DNA from: SSSZ01 sp035345935
GTDB lineage: Bacteria; Pseudomonadota; Gammaproteobacteria; Burkholderiales; Rhodocyclaceae
Direction of reading: 5' to 3'
DNA: 15,635 nt
Assembly (NCBI GenBank): GCA_035345935.1
Contig: DAORDK010000073.1
Span: forward strand, 1 to 15,635
Positions 7,632 to 15,369 of the stretch are shown one piece after another (position 1 is the stretch's first letter; each line of letters begins with the position of its first letter). The position numbers and the translations under genes were made by a program. A model generated the notes under the pieces. That model was given only the letters and a program-made list of their open reading frames with translations. It did no database searches and was not told the DNA's origin.

Positions 7632-7632
7632 T
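7627..7632 (+). promoter_or_regulatory. -10 box of the dac-dat-ybeD-lipB-lipA operon
   Basis: A perfect TATAAT that contains the nhaR stop codon (TAA, 7629-7631). The expected start near 7639 gives a leader of about 22 nt. No good -35 is visible at 16-18 nt, as this falls in nhaR coding sequence. Confidence 0.5.
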
Positions 7633-7660
7633 TGCCGACCCCCAATCGCTGCACTGCACA

Positions 7661-8803
7661 ATGACACTCAAACTCCGCATCCTGGCCATCCTCGGCCTCC
7701 TCGCCGCCCTCGTCTCCCCCCTTCGCGCCCAACAGCTTCCCATTCCGCCCGCCCTGGCAGCAAAATCCTGGTTGCTCCTGGAGATGGGTTCCGGCCAGGT
7801 GCTCGCTACCGAAAAGCCTGACGAGCGTATCGAACCGGCATCGCTGACCAAGCTGATGACGGCCTATCTGACGTTTACGGCGCTCAAGCAAAAGACCCTC
7901 GCCCTGGATCAGGCCGTCAATGTATCCAAGCAGGCCTGGCAGACCGGCGGATCGAAGATGTTCATCCGGGTCGACACCCAAGTGCCGGTGGAAGACCTGA
8001 TCAAGGGCATGATCGTCCAATCCGGCAACGACGCCTGCATCGCCCTGGCCGAAGCCATCGCCGGCAGCGAGGACAATTTCGCCCAGATGATGAACCGTGA
8101 GGCCCAACGCCTGGGGATGAAGAGTTCCAGCTTCCGGAATTCGACCGGCCTGCCCGATCCGCAACATTTCACCACCGCCCGCGACCTTTCGCTGCTCGCC
8201 TCGGCGTTGATCCGCGATTTCCCCGCCGAGTACGGCAAGTACTACTCGATGAAGGAATTTCGCTACAACAACATCACGCAACCCAACCGCAATCGCCTCC
8301 TCTGGCTAGACCCCACGGTGGACGGCGTCAAAACCGGCCATACCGAGGGCGCAGGCTACTGCCTGATTTCTTCCGCCAAGCGCGACTCGCGCCGCCTGCT
8401 CTCGGTGGTCCTCGGCACCGCCAACGATGCCACCCGCGCCAGCGAGTCCCTCAAGCTGCTGAACTGGGGATTCCAGTTCTACGAAGCGGTGCGCCTGTAC
8501 GCCAAGGACCAGGCCTTGTCCACGCCGCGTGTCTGGAAGGGCACTGCAGCGACGGTGAAAGTCGGCTTCCCCGAGGATTTCATTCTTGCCGTCCCCAAGG
8601 GCTATGCCAATCGGATCGAGGCCCAGTTCGTTTCCCAACAGCCCATGATGGCGCCGGTGCAGCAGGGTCAGAAGGTGGGCACCATGAAGGTCGCCGTCGA
8701 CGGCAAACCTTACGGTGAGTTCCCGGTTCTAGCCTTGGAAACCGTTCCGGTGGCCGGCATTTTCGGCCGCATGGTCGATTCGGTGCGCCTCTGGTTCAAC
8801 TGA
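7661..8803 (+). CDS. dacC: D-alanyl-D-alanine carboxypeptidase (PBP5/6 class, S11 family)
   Basis: 380 residues, a periplasmic penicillin-binding protein that trims the terminal D-Ala from peptidoglycan pentapeptides. Residues 1-23 are a signal peptide ending LRA. The three active-site motifs are in order: S-L-T-K with Ser61 and Lys64, S-G-N at 121-123, and K-T-G at 224-226. The C-terminal beta domain ends in AGIFGRMVDSVRLWFN (about 365-380), an amphipathic helix that holds such enzymes to the outer face of the inner membrane. ATG 7661 gives a complete signal peptide; the frame upstream overlaps nhaR. No Shine-Dalgarno sequence is seen. Its stop overlaps the next start as TGATG. Whether it is the dacA or dacC orthologue cannot be settled. 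Confidence 0.95.
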   Translation: MTLKLRILAILGLLAALVSPLRAQQLPIPPALAAKSWLLLEMGSGQVLATEKPDERIEPASLTKLMTAYLTFTALKQKTLALDQAVNVSKQAWQTGGSKMFIRVDTQVPVEDLIKGMIVQSGNDACIALAEAIAGSEDNFAQMMNREAQRLGMKSSSFRNSTGLPDPQHFTTARDLSLLASALIRDFPAEYGKYYSMKEFRYNNITQPNRNRLLWLDPTVDGVKTGHTEGAGYCLISSAKRDSRRLLSVVLGTANDATRASESLKLLNWGFQFYEAVRLYAKDQALSTPRVWKGTAATVKVGFPEDFILAVPKGYANRIEAQFVSQQPMMAPVQQGQKVGTMKVAVDGKPYGEFPVLALETVPVAGIFGRMVDSVRLWFN

Positions 8804-9678
8804 TGTCCGCCACGGTCGCCGATCCGGTCTATCTCGACGGGGTCTTTCTGCCCCTCGCCGAAGCCAGGATTTCGCCCCTGGACCGCGGCTTCCTGTTCGG
8901 CGACGGTGCCTACGAAGTCATTCCGGTCTATTCGCGGCGGCCGTTTCGGCTAGGGCAGCACCTTGCGCGCCTCGGCGCCACTCTGGAGGCGATCCGGCTT
9001 CCCGACCCCTACCCGGAGTCCCGCTGGACGTCGCTGGTGGAAACCTTGATTTCGGGAGCGCCCTGGGACGACCAGGCGATCTATCTCCAGGTGACCCGCG
9101 GCGCCGACGACAAGCGGGACCATCCCTTCCCGCCGGCTTCGGTGCCGGCGACCGTCTTCGGCTTTGCCTCCCCCCTGGTCACCGCCCCCGCGAGCCTGCG
9201 CGAACAGGGCGTTGCCGCCATCACCGTTACCGACCTCCGCTGGGGCCGTTGCGACCTCAAGGTCACTGCGGTACTGGCCAATGTCCTCGCCCGCCAGCAG
9301 GCGGTCGACGCCGGTTGCGCAGAAGCCATCTTCCTACGCAACGGCTGGCTCACCGAAGGGACCGCGTCCAACATCTTCATCGCCCGCGACGGCGTCGTCC
9401 TCGCACCGCCCAAGGGCCCGCTGATCCTGCCCGGCGTGACCTACGACGTCGTTCTCGAACTTGCCGATGCCCGCGGGCTTCATGCCGAGCTGCGCCCCAT
9501 TGCGGAAAGCGAATTGCGCGCCGCCGACGAGGTGTTGATGACCTCGTCGACCAAGGAAATCCTGCCCATCACCCGCCTTGACGGCCAACCGGTGGGAACC
9601 GGGCGCCCAGGCCCGATCGGACTGGCACTCGGCGAGTGGTACCAGGACTACAAACAATCCGTCATGCGTAGCGGCTGA
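8803..9678 (+). CDS. dat: D-amino-acid transaminase-like class IV aminotransferase
   Basis: 291 residues, a PLP enzyme of fold type IV. DRGFLFGDGAYEVIPVY (27-43) is the class opening, and Lys153 in WGRCDLKVTAVLANV is the expected Schiff-base lysine. EAIFLRNGWLTEGTASNIF (174-192) binds the cofactor, and TSSTKEILPI follows near 250. RGADDKRDHPFP contains Arg105 and His107, which match the carboxylate-binding R-x-H pair of D-alanine transaminase and favour this over branched-chain aminotransferase or aminodeoxychorismate lyase. The likely reaction makes or uses D-alanine and D-glutamate with 2-keto acids. It starts on the stop codon of the carboxypeptidase gene without its own ribosome site, so translation is probably coupled. 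Confidence 0.88.
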   Translation: MSATVADPVYLDGVFLPLAEARISPLDRGFLFGDGAYEVIPVYSRRPFRLGQHLARLGATLEAIRLPDPYPESRWTSLVETLISGAPWDDQAIYLQVTRGADDKRDHPFPPASVPATVFGFASPLVTAPASLREQGVAAITVTDLRWGRCDLKVTAVLANVLARQQAVDAGCAEAIFLRNGWLTEGTASNIFIARDGVVLAPPKGPLILPGVTYDVVLELADARGLHAELRPIAESELRAADEVLMTSSTKEILPITRLDGQPVGTGRPGPIGLALGEWYQDYKQSVMRSG

Positions 9679-9684
9679 GGCACC

Positions 9685-9951
9685 GTGTCCGAAAAGGAAA
9701 GTCTCTTCGAATTCCCTTGTGCCTTCCCCCTCAAGATCATGGGCAGGGCCGCAGACAACCTCGCCCCTGCGGTGCTGGAAATCGTCGCCCGCCACGCCCC
9801 CGGTTTCGATGCAGCCACGATGGAAATGCGTGCCAGTTCCGGCGGCAAATACGTGAGCCTCACGTGCACGGTCATCGCCACCTCCCGACCCCAGCTCGAC
9901 GCCCTGTACCGGGAGCTCACCGCGCATCCCCTGGTCAAGGTGGTGCTTTGA
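9685..9951 (+). CDS. ybeD: DUF493 family protein (YbeD-like)
   Basis: 88 residues with the DUF493 pattern: FEFPCAFPLKIMGRA near the start, then VLEIVARHAPGF, SSGGKYVSLTCTVIATSRPQLDALYREL and a short C-terminal HPLVKVVL. The fold is a small ferredoxin-like ACT-type domain, and the molecular role is not established. In E. coli ybeD also sits between dacA and lipB, so the neighbourhood supports the call and hints at a regulatory tie to lipoate synthesis. The start is GTG, preceded by GAGG at 9677-9680, which overlaps the stop of the transaminase gene. Confidence 0.92.
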   Translation: MSEKESLFEFPCAFPLKIMGRAADNLAPAVLEIVARHAPGFDAATMEMRASSGGKYVSLTCTVIATSRPQLDALYRELTAHPLVKVVL

Positions 9952-9988
9952 CCACGCCCGCGGCACTCCGCGCAGCAGCGTTCTTGAG

Positions 9989-10597
9989 ATGAGCATCGTC
10001 GTCAGGCGCCTCGGGCTGGCCGACTACGCCACGACCTACGACGCCATGAGGTCGTTCACTGCCGGGCGCGGTCCGGAAACCCCGGACGAGTTGTGGATCG
10101 TCGAACACCCCCCGGTCTACACCCTGGGCCAGGCCGGCAAGCCGGAACACATCCTTAGGGATGTGGGAATTCCCGTCGTCCCTATCGACCGGGGTGGTCA
10201 GGTGACCTACCACGGCCCCGGCCAAGTGGTCGTCTACCTGCTTCTCGACCTCACCCGCCGCAAGCTCAAGGTGCGCGAATTGGTCAGCGCCATTGAACAA
10301 GCCGTGATCGACCTGCTCGGCGATCACGGCGTAACCGCCGAACGCCACGCCGGCGCCCCCGGCGTCTACGTCGGCGAGGCGAAAATTGCCGCCCTGGGTC
10401 TACGCATCCGCCACGGCTGCTCGTATCATGGCGTCTCCCTCAATGTGGACATGGACCTCAGTCCCTTCGACGCCATCAACCCCTGTGGCTACCCTGGACT
10501 GAAGGTCATCCAGACCAAGGATCTCAACCTGCCGCTCACCGCTCACAAGGCGGGCGAGCAGCTTTGCCAACACTTGCTACAGCAATTGGAGAAGTAA
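9989..10597 (+). CDS. lipB: Octanoyl-(acyl-carrier-protein) transferase
   Basis: 202 residues, a cytoplasmic enzyme that moves octanoyl from ACP to the lipoyl domains of 2-oxoacid dehydrogenases and GcvH. The signature RGGQVTYHGPGQVVVYLLLDL spans 68-88. The catalytic pair is Lys132 in GEAKIAALG and Cys166 in NPCGYPGLKVIQ, which forms the acyl thioester. Length and order are normal. ATG 9989 starts the conserved MSIVVRRLGLADY region. The ribosome site is poor and there are 37 nt after DUF493, the longest gap inside the operon. LipA follows 2 nt after the stop. Confidence 0.97.
   Translation: MSIVVRRLGLADYATTYDAMRSFTAGRGPETPDELWIVEHPPVYTLGQAGKPEHILRDVGIPVVPIDRGGQVTYHGPGQVVVYLLLDLTRRKLKVRELVSAIEQAVIDLLGDHGVTAERHAGAPGVYVGEAKIAALGLRIRHGCSYHGVSLNVDMDLSPFDAINPCGYPGLKVIQTKDLNLPLTAHKAGEQLCQHLLQQLEK
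10588..10594 (+). promoter_or_regulatory. Ribosome binding site deciding the lipA start
   Basis: GGAGAAG lies within the last codons of lipB, 5 nt before ATG 10600. It supports that ATG over an in-frame ATG at 10564, which has no comparable site. Confidence 0.7.
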
Positions 10598-10599
10598 AA

Positions 10600-11544
10600 A
10601 TGGCCGAACGCGGCATCAAGCAAAAGGGCGAACAAAAAACCGCCCGCATCCCCATCAAGATCGTCCCCGTGGACGCCCCCCTCAAGAAACCCGATTGGAT
10701 CCGGGTCAAGGCCGGCAACAGCGCCGGGCGCTTCGGCGAAATCAAGGCCATGCTGCGGGAGCGGAAGCTCCACACCGTCTGCGAAGAAGCCACCTGCCCC
10801 AATATCGGCGAATGCTTCGGCCGCGGTACCGCCACCTTCATGATCCTCGGCGACATCTGCACGCGCCGCTGCCCCTTCTGCGACGTTGGCCACGGCCAGC
10901 CGCTGCCCCCCAACCCCGACGAACCGCAGCAACTGGCCGAGTCGGTCGCCGCCCTCAAGCTGCGCTATGTGGTCATCACCAGCGTGGACCGGGACGACCT
11001 GCGGGATGGCGGAGCACAGCACTTTGTCGATGTCATCCGTGCCGTTCGCTTGGCCTCGCCCTCCACCACCATCGAGACCCTGGTACCCGATTTCCGAGGC
11101 CGGATGGACATCGCCCTGGATGTCCTCGGCCAGGCCCTGCCCGACGTGCTCAACCATAATCTGGAAACGGTGCCCCGCCTCTACAAACAGGCCCGCCCCG
11201 GCGCCGACTACGCCCATTCGCTGGAATTCCTGAAGCGCTTCAAGGCCCGCTACCCGGGCGTGTCCACCAAGTCCGGTCTCATGGTCGGCCTGGGCGAGAC
11301 CGACGACGAAATCTTCGGCGTCATGCGCGACCTGCGCGCCCACGACGTGGAAATGCTCACCATCGGTCAATACCTCGCCCCCACAGGCCACCACCTGCCG
11401 GTGGAGCGCTACGTCCATCCCGATATCTTCAAGGACTACGAAAGCGAAGCGAAGACCATGGGCTTTTCCGGAGCCGCTTGCGGCCCTATGGTCCGTTCCA
11501 GCTATTGGGCGGACCAGCAGGCCCACAGCGCAGGGGTGGGCTAA
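10600..11544 (+). CDS. lipA: Lipoyl synthase
   Basis: 314 residues, a radical SAM enzyme that inserts two sulfurs into protein-bound octanoyl groups, the step after LipB. The auxiliary cluster, which is sacrificed as the sulfur source, is held by C-x4-C-x5-C (Cys61, Cys66, Cys72 in CEEATCPNIGEC). The radical SAM cluster is held by C-x3-C-x2-C (Cys87, Cys91, Cys94 in CTRRCPFC). The C-terminal RSSYWAD (299-305) gives the serine ligand of the auxiliary cluster. VLNHNLETVPRLY and GLMVGLGETDDEI are further hallmarks. It is the last gene of the operon. It converges with the HD-GYP gene across 135 bp that hold only a weak 5-bp inverted repeat (11659-11677) and no clear terminator. Confidence 0.98.
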   Translation: MAERGIKQKGEQKTARIPIKIVPVDAPLKKPDWIRVKAGNSAGRFGEIKAMLRERKLHTVCEEATCPNIGECFGRGTATFMILGDICTRRCPFCDVGHGQPLPPNPDEPQQLAESVAALKLRYVVITSVDRDDLRDGGAQHFVDVIRAVRLASPSTTIETLVPDFRGRMDIALDVLGQALPDVLNHNLETVPRLYKQARPGADYAHSLEFLKRFKARYPGVSTKSGLMVGLGETDDEIFGVMRDLRAHDVEMLTIGQYLAPTGHHLPVERYVHPDIFKDYESEAKTMGFSGAACGPMVRSSYWADQQAHSAGVG

Positions 11545-11679
11545 GAACCGGAAATGAGATAGTCCTGGCGTTGTCGCCCCCTGGTGCCATAGTCAACGGG
11601 CAGTCTTCGTCGTCGGGCGTAGCCGGTATCGCTGCCCCTCAAACGTTTCCGCTGCGAAGCCGGATTCGGACGCCGGCGG

Positions 11680-12906
11680 TCAGTCGATAAACGCGATTCG
11701 CCAACATTCGTCCAGGTTCGCGGCGACGCAGGCGATGACATCCGGATCGAGCTTCCCGGCCTGCTCTTCTTCTCGGAGGACGGCCAGGATGCTCTCCGGC
11801 GGCAGCGGCCCGCGATAGGGTCGCTGTTGCTCCAACGCCTGGAAGACGTCGGCCACGGCGACGATCCGTGCCTCGAGCGAGAGCTCGTTCTTGCGCAAGT
11901 GGTACGGGTAGCCCGAGCCATCCACCCGCTCGTGGTGTTGCGCAGCCCAGAGCGCGACGTCTTCGAGACCGCGGATGTTTTTCAACACGTTGTAGGTGTC
12001 GAAGCTGTGCCGCCGAACGATGGCGTATTCCTCGTCGCTGAGCTTGCCGGGCTTTTCGAGATATTCGTCGGGAACGCGGAGCTTGCCGAGATCGTGGAGC
12101 AAGCCGGCCAGTTCGAGGAGCTCGCAGCAGCGTTGATCCAGACCCATCTGTTCGCCCAGGAAGCGCGCCAGCCGGGCAACGGCATCCGAGTGCTTGCTGG
12201 TAAAGCTGCTCTTGGCATCGACGATGACCGAGAAAATATGGAAGAGCCCGCGCAGTTCCGCGAAGGAAATATAGCCGTCACGCTCATGCTCAAGCCACGA
12301 GGCAGCGTAGCCCGCAACCTGGTCCCCCTCCAGGCGAAACCAGAACGCTTCCGATCGGGACAATTCGAGGAAGGCATCGACAAGTTCGGGGTGGAACCAG
12401 GTGCCCCGCCTTTCCAGAATGCGCTCACGCGTGTCCGCCACCCCGAGGAGAACGTTGGAGTTGTCCCGTAGACTCGCCAGAGTCAGGATATCCACGCGGT
12501 CTGCCAGATAGATGCAGTTGGCGGCCATGCGCTTTACCTCGGGAAGGTCGAGTTCAGCCAGTTCGTTCCAGTGGGTGTGGTGATGGCGGACGATATCGGC
12601 AAACCGCACCAGCATTCCGCTCTTGGCGAGGAGCGCAGCCCCGTTTTCGCAGTGGTCGTTTTCATGTTCCCATTCCAGCTGGGCAAGACGGGAATGGATG
12701 ATGGTCTTCGACACCCCACAGTCATGCAGGATCGCGGCCTGGAACAACTCGTCGAGCCGCGACCCGCTCCAACCCAATCGCTTGGCACATTCCGCCGCAA
12801 TATAGGCGACGCGCTTGCCGTGATGGATATGGGTGACCCCTACCAGGTCCAAAGCGTCCGAGAGCGAGTAGATGGCCTGATGCAGGCTGATTCTGAAATT
12901 TGCCAT
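11680..12906 (-). CDS. Tandem HD domain / HD-GYP phosphodiesterase
   Basis: 408 residues, cytoplasmic, no receiver or membrane sensor. The C-terminal half (about 232-362) is a complete HD-GYP domain: His239, LLHDLGKL with His271/Asp272/Lys275, His300, QHHERVDGSGYP with His324/His325 and the GYP at 332-334, and Asp353. This is the cyclic-di-GMP phosphodiesterase type. The N-terminal half (about 26-140) is a second HD domain with His29, ILHDCG with His61/Asp62, His85, RHHHTHW with His108/His109, and Asp137, but it has no GYP. The metal ligands seem kept in both. ATG 12906 is chosen because GGAGGT lies 10 nt upstream; an in-frame GTG at 12918 would overlap that site. It is divergent from the DUF255 gene. 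Confidence 0.92.
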   Translation of the reverse strand: MANFRISLHQAIYSLSDALDLVGVTHIHHGKRVAYIAAECAKRLGWSGSRLDELFQAAILHDCGVSKTIIHSRLAQLEWEHENDHCENGAALLAKSGMLVRFADIVRHHHTHWNELAELDLPEVKRMAANCIYLADRVDILTLASLRDNSNVLLGVADTRERILERRGTWFHPELVDAFLELSRSEAFWFRLEGDQVAGYAASWLEHERDGYISFAELRGLFHIFSVIVDAKSSFTSKHSDAVARLARFLGEQMGLDQRCCELLELAGLLHDLGKLRVPDEYLEKPGKLSDEEYAIVRRHSFDTYNVLKNIRGLEDVALWAAQHHERVDGSGYPYHLRKNELSLEARIVAVADVFQALEQQRPYRGPLPPESILAVLREEEQAGKLDPDVIACVAANLDECWRIAFID

Positions 12907-12997
12907 GGCGGCGCCCACCTCCCCGAGAGCGCATCACGCGCGATTCACGCCGCCATCGTAGGCGCTTTCGAGCCTTGCACCAAGCCCTGGACGAGCC

Positions 12998-13017
12998 ATG
13001 CAGGGAGGTCCCTGCAT
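12998..13017. repeat. Perfect 9-bp inverted repeat between divergent genes
   Basis: ATGCAGGGA (12998-13006) and TCCCTGCAT (13009-13017) are separated by two bases. The repeat lies in the 170-bp gap between the HD-GYP gene and the DUF255 gene, 59 nt before the latter's ATG. The size and near-palindromic form fit a dimeric regulator's operator. As RNA the loop would be too small for the full stem. No other copy is seen in the window. Confidence 0.6.
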
Positions 13018-13076
13018 CCGGACCCCGCTGTGCGACGTAATCGGGATATGCCCAGCCACTCTATTGCACTCCATCC

Positions 13077-14837
13077 ATGAGAACCGCTCTATCCCTCTTG
13101 CTCTGCCTCTGGATTCCGCTCGCCGCTGCCGCACCCGGCCTGATCCCCTGGCAAGCCTACGGCGACGACGCCTTTACCCGGGCCCGAGCCGAGGGCCGCT
13201 TTGTCCTGCTCGAACTCGAGGCGGTGTGGTGCCACTGGTGCCACGTCATGGACGAGCGCACCTGGACCGATCCGGCGGTTGCGGAAGCAGTGGCGCAGCA
13301 CTACGTGCCCGTGCGTGCCGACCACGATGCACGACCCGACCTCGCCGAGCGCTACCGGGATTACGGCTGGCCGGCGATCATCGTCCTCGACGGCGAGGGA
13401 AGAGAGATCGTCAAGCGGGCCGGCTACATTCCGCCGGAGAGCATGGCGCGACTGCTGGCAGCGATCGTCGCCGACCCCTCGCCCGAATCCGCCGCCGCTG
13501 CCGAGCCTTCTGCCTGGGCCTCGTCGCCGCTGCTCGACGCAGCCACCCGGGCGGAACTGGAGCGCCGTTGGGTAGAGACCCACGATTTCACCTTAGGCGG
13601 CCTCAAGGGCTTCCAGAAGATCGTAGACCGCGATGCCGCCGAGTACGCCCTGCTCAAGGCCGCGACCGGCGATACGAGCGCCGCCCGCATGGCCCGGGAC
13701 GACCTTGCGGGCGCCCGGCGCCTCCTCGATCCGGTCTGGGGCGGCGTCTACCAGTACTCCACCGGTGGCGACTGGAAACACCCGCATTACGAAAAGCTCG
13801 GCTTTATCCAGGCGGACTATCTGCGCCTCTTTGCCCTCGGCTACGCCGCCTTCGGAGACCCTCGCGACCGCGCTGCCATCGCCGCCATCCACACCTACCT
13901 GCGGCGTTTCCTGCGGGCTCCCGACGGCGCCTTCTACACCAGCCAGGACGCCGATCTGCGCCCCGGCGAGCACAGCGCCGCCTACTTCGCCCTCGGCGAC
14001 GCCACGAGGATGAGACGGGGGACTCCCCGCGTCGACCACAATGTCTACGCCCGCGAGAACGGTCTCATCGCCGCCGCCCTGGTCCAGGCCCACGCCGCCA
14101 CCGGCGACCCGCTCCTGCTGGACGATGCAGCCGCCGCCGTCGAGCGCATGATCGCCACCCGCCGCCTTCCGGAGGGCGGCTACGCCCACGGCGTCAGCGA
14201 TTCCGCCGGCCCCTACCTGGCCGACAGTCTGGCCATGCTGCGTGCCCTAATTGCTCTCCACGGTGCCACCGGAGAGCGCCGCTGGCTGGCCGAGGCCACC
14301 GCTACTGCGGACTTCATTGCCCGGCGTTTTGCCCGCAACGACGCCCCCGGATTCCGCACGGCGGCGCCTTCCGGGCCTCTCGCCCCGGTCGCCACCCTGG
14401 AAGAGAACCTCGCCCTGGCACGCGCCGCCAACCTGCTGGCCGGCTACAGCGGCGAGGCCCGCCACCGGGCAATGGCTGAATCGGCCCTACGCTACCTGGC
14501 TACCCCGGAAGTCGCCCTGGCGCGTCTTTCCGACCCAGGAATCCTCGTCGCCGCGCGGGAAATGGCCAACGAACCGGCCCACCTCACGGTCGTCGGCGGA
14601 CGCGACGACCCGGCTGCCCGGCGCCTCTTTTCCGCCGCGGTCCGATGGCCGGTGGTGTACAAACGGGTCGAATGGTGGGACCGCCGCGATGGCCCCCTCG
14701 CTAATCCGGACGTCGCCTATCCCGAACTTGCCCGCGCCGCAGCCTACGTTTGTAGCGAAGGGCGATGCTCGCGGCCGCTGTTCAGTCCGGAAGACCTCAT
14801 TGCCCTCGCCGCCGAAACCCGTCGCACCGCTCCCTGA
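13077..14837 (+). CDS. Exported DUF255 thioredoxin-like protein (YyaL/SPATA20 family)
   Basis: 586 residues. Residues 1-19 look like a Sec signal peptide (hydrophobic core LSLLLCLWIPLA, then AAAA), so the protein should act in the periplasm. A thioredoxin fold (about 25-132) holds the DUF255 hallmark WCHWCHVM at 51-58 with Cys52 and Cys55. An alpha-helical barrel follows, with GGVYQYS (222-228), WKHPHYEK (233-240) and FYTSQDAD (286-293), which match the family's GGG-HRYS, PHFEKM and SxDAD blocks. YVCSEGRCSRP near the end carries Cys559 and Cys564. At 586 residues it is shorter than many relatives of about 680 or more. The molecular function of the family is not settled. No good ribosome site precedes the ATG. 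The TlpA-like gene follows 13 nt after the stop, so the two form an operon. Confidence 0.9.
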   Translation: MRTALSLLLCLWIPLAAAAPGLIPWQAYGDDAFTRARAEGRFVLLELEAVWCHWCHVMDERTWTDPAVAEAVAQHYVPVRADHDARPDLAERYRDYGWPAIIVLDGEGREIVKRAGYIPPESMARLLAAIVADPSPESAAAAEPSAWASSPLLDAATRAELERRWVETHDFTLGGLKGFQKIVDRDAAEYALLKAATGDTSAARMARDDLAGARRLLDPVWGGVYQYSTGGDWKHPHYEKLGFIQADYLRLFALGYAAFGDPRDRAAIAAIHTYLRRFLRAPDGAFYTSQDADLRPGEHSAAYFALGDATRMRRGTPRVDHNVYARENGLIAAALVQAHAATGDPLLLDDAAAAVERMIATRRLPEGGYAHGVSDSAGPYLADSLAMLRALIALHGATGERRWLAEATATADFIARRFARNDAPGFRTAAPSGPLAPVATLEENLALARAANLLAGYSGEARHRAMAESALRYLATPEVALARLSDPGILVAAREMANEPAHLTVVGGRDDPAARRLFSAAVRWPVVYKRVEWWDRRDGPLANPDVAYPELARAAAYVCSEGRCSRPLFSPEDLIALAAETRRTAP

Positions 14838-14850
14838 CAAGGAATTGCCC

Positions 14851-15369
14851 ATGCCCAAGACCTGCGCCCCGTGGCTTGCCATCCTGGCCCTGATCGGCCA
14901 CCTGCTTCTCGTCCCCGTTGCCGCCGGCGAGCTCCAGTCCGTCCCACCCGCGCCCGCGCCCGTCCTGTCCCTCGCCGACCTTCAGGGGCGCCCGCTGGAC
15001 CTCTCGGCCCTGCGCGGCAAGGTGGTGCTGATCAATTTCTGGGCGACCTACTGCAAGCCTTGTCGCGAAGAGATGCCCTCCCTCGACCGCCTGCGCTCCC
15101 GGCTGGGCCCTGGCGGCTTTGAGGTGATTGGCGTGGACGTGGCCGAGGATGCCGACACTGTGCGCCGCTTCCTCGCCACCACCTCCGTCGGTTTCCCCCT
15201 CACCCTCGATCCGGAAGGGGCTGTCATGGGCCGCTGGAAGGCGATCGCCCTGCCCACCACCATCGTCGTGGACCGCCGCGGCCGCATCCGCGCCCGGCTG
15301 ACAGGAGGCGCAGACTGGGAAGATGAGGCGATCATCACCCGTCTGCAAAAACTCATGACGGAACCATGA
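14851..15369 (+). CDS. Periplasmic TlpA/ResA-like thioredoxin
   Basis: 172 residues. An N-terminal hydrophobic segment (about 8-25) serves as signal peptide or membrane anchor. The thioredoxin domain follows from about 36, in the AhpC/TSA-Redoxin variant typical of TlpA and ResA. The active site is Cys68-Lys-Pro-Cys71 in NFWATYCKPCREEMPSL, the cis-proline is Pro135 in ALPTT, and the insert with VDVAEDADTVRRFL is characteristic. Such proteins reduce disulfides in the periplasm, for example in apocytochrome c or copper-delivery proteins. ATG 14851 has AAGGA 7 nt upstream and gives a complete export signal; the long open frame further upstream is only a shadow of the DUF255 gene. It lies between an exported thioredoxin-fold protein and a probable metallophore precursor. 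Confidence 0.93.
   Translation: MPKTCAPWLAILALIGHLLLVPVAAGELQSVPPAPAPVLSLADLQGRPLDLSALRGKVVLINFWATYCKPCREEMPSLDRLRSRLGPGGFEVIGVDVAEDADTVRRFLATTSVGFPLTLDPEGAVMGRWKAIALPTTIVVDRRGRIRARLTGGADWEDEAIITRLQKLMTEP

Noticed and set aside
7241..8281. A 346-codon minus-strand open frame across the nhaR end and the carboxypeptidase start
   Set aside because: Antisense to two well-supported genes, with no recognisable motif.
10543..11526. A long minus-strand open frame opposite lipA
   Set aside because: Composition is Gly/Val/Asp-rich mirror sequence of a GC-rich gene. lipA has all catalytic motifs, and no ribosome site supports the antisense frame.
11659..11677. GCCGG / CCGGC inverted repeat between lipA and the HD-GYP gene as a terminator
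   Set aside because: Only a 5-bp stem with a 9-nt loop and no T tract on either strand.
13227..13244. CHWCH in the DUF255 protein as evidence for a c-type cytochrome
   Set aside because: The wider motif WCHWCHVM is the DUF255 thioredoxin-fold hallmark and there is no distal methionine context typical of a class I cytochrome.
12998..14479. A 493-codon open frame overlapping the DUF255 gene in another plus-strand frame
   Set aside because: Very rich in Arg and Pro, as expected of a shifted frame of GC-rich coding DNA; no domain; the overlapping frame has clear family motifs.
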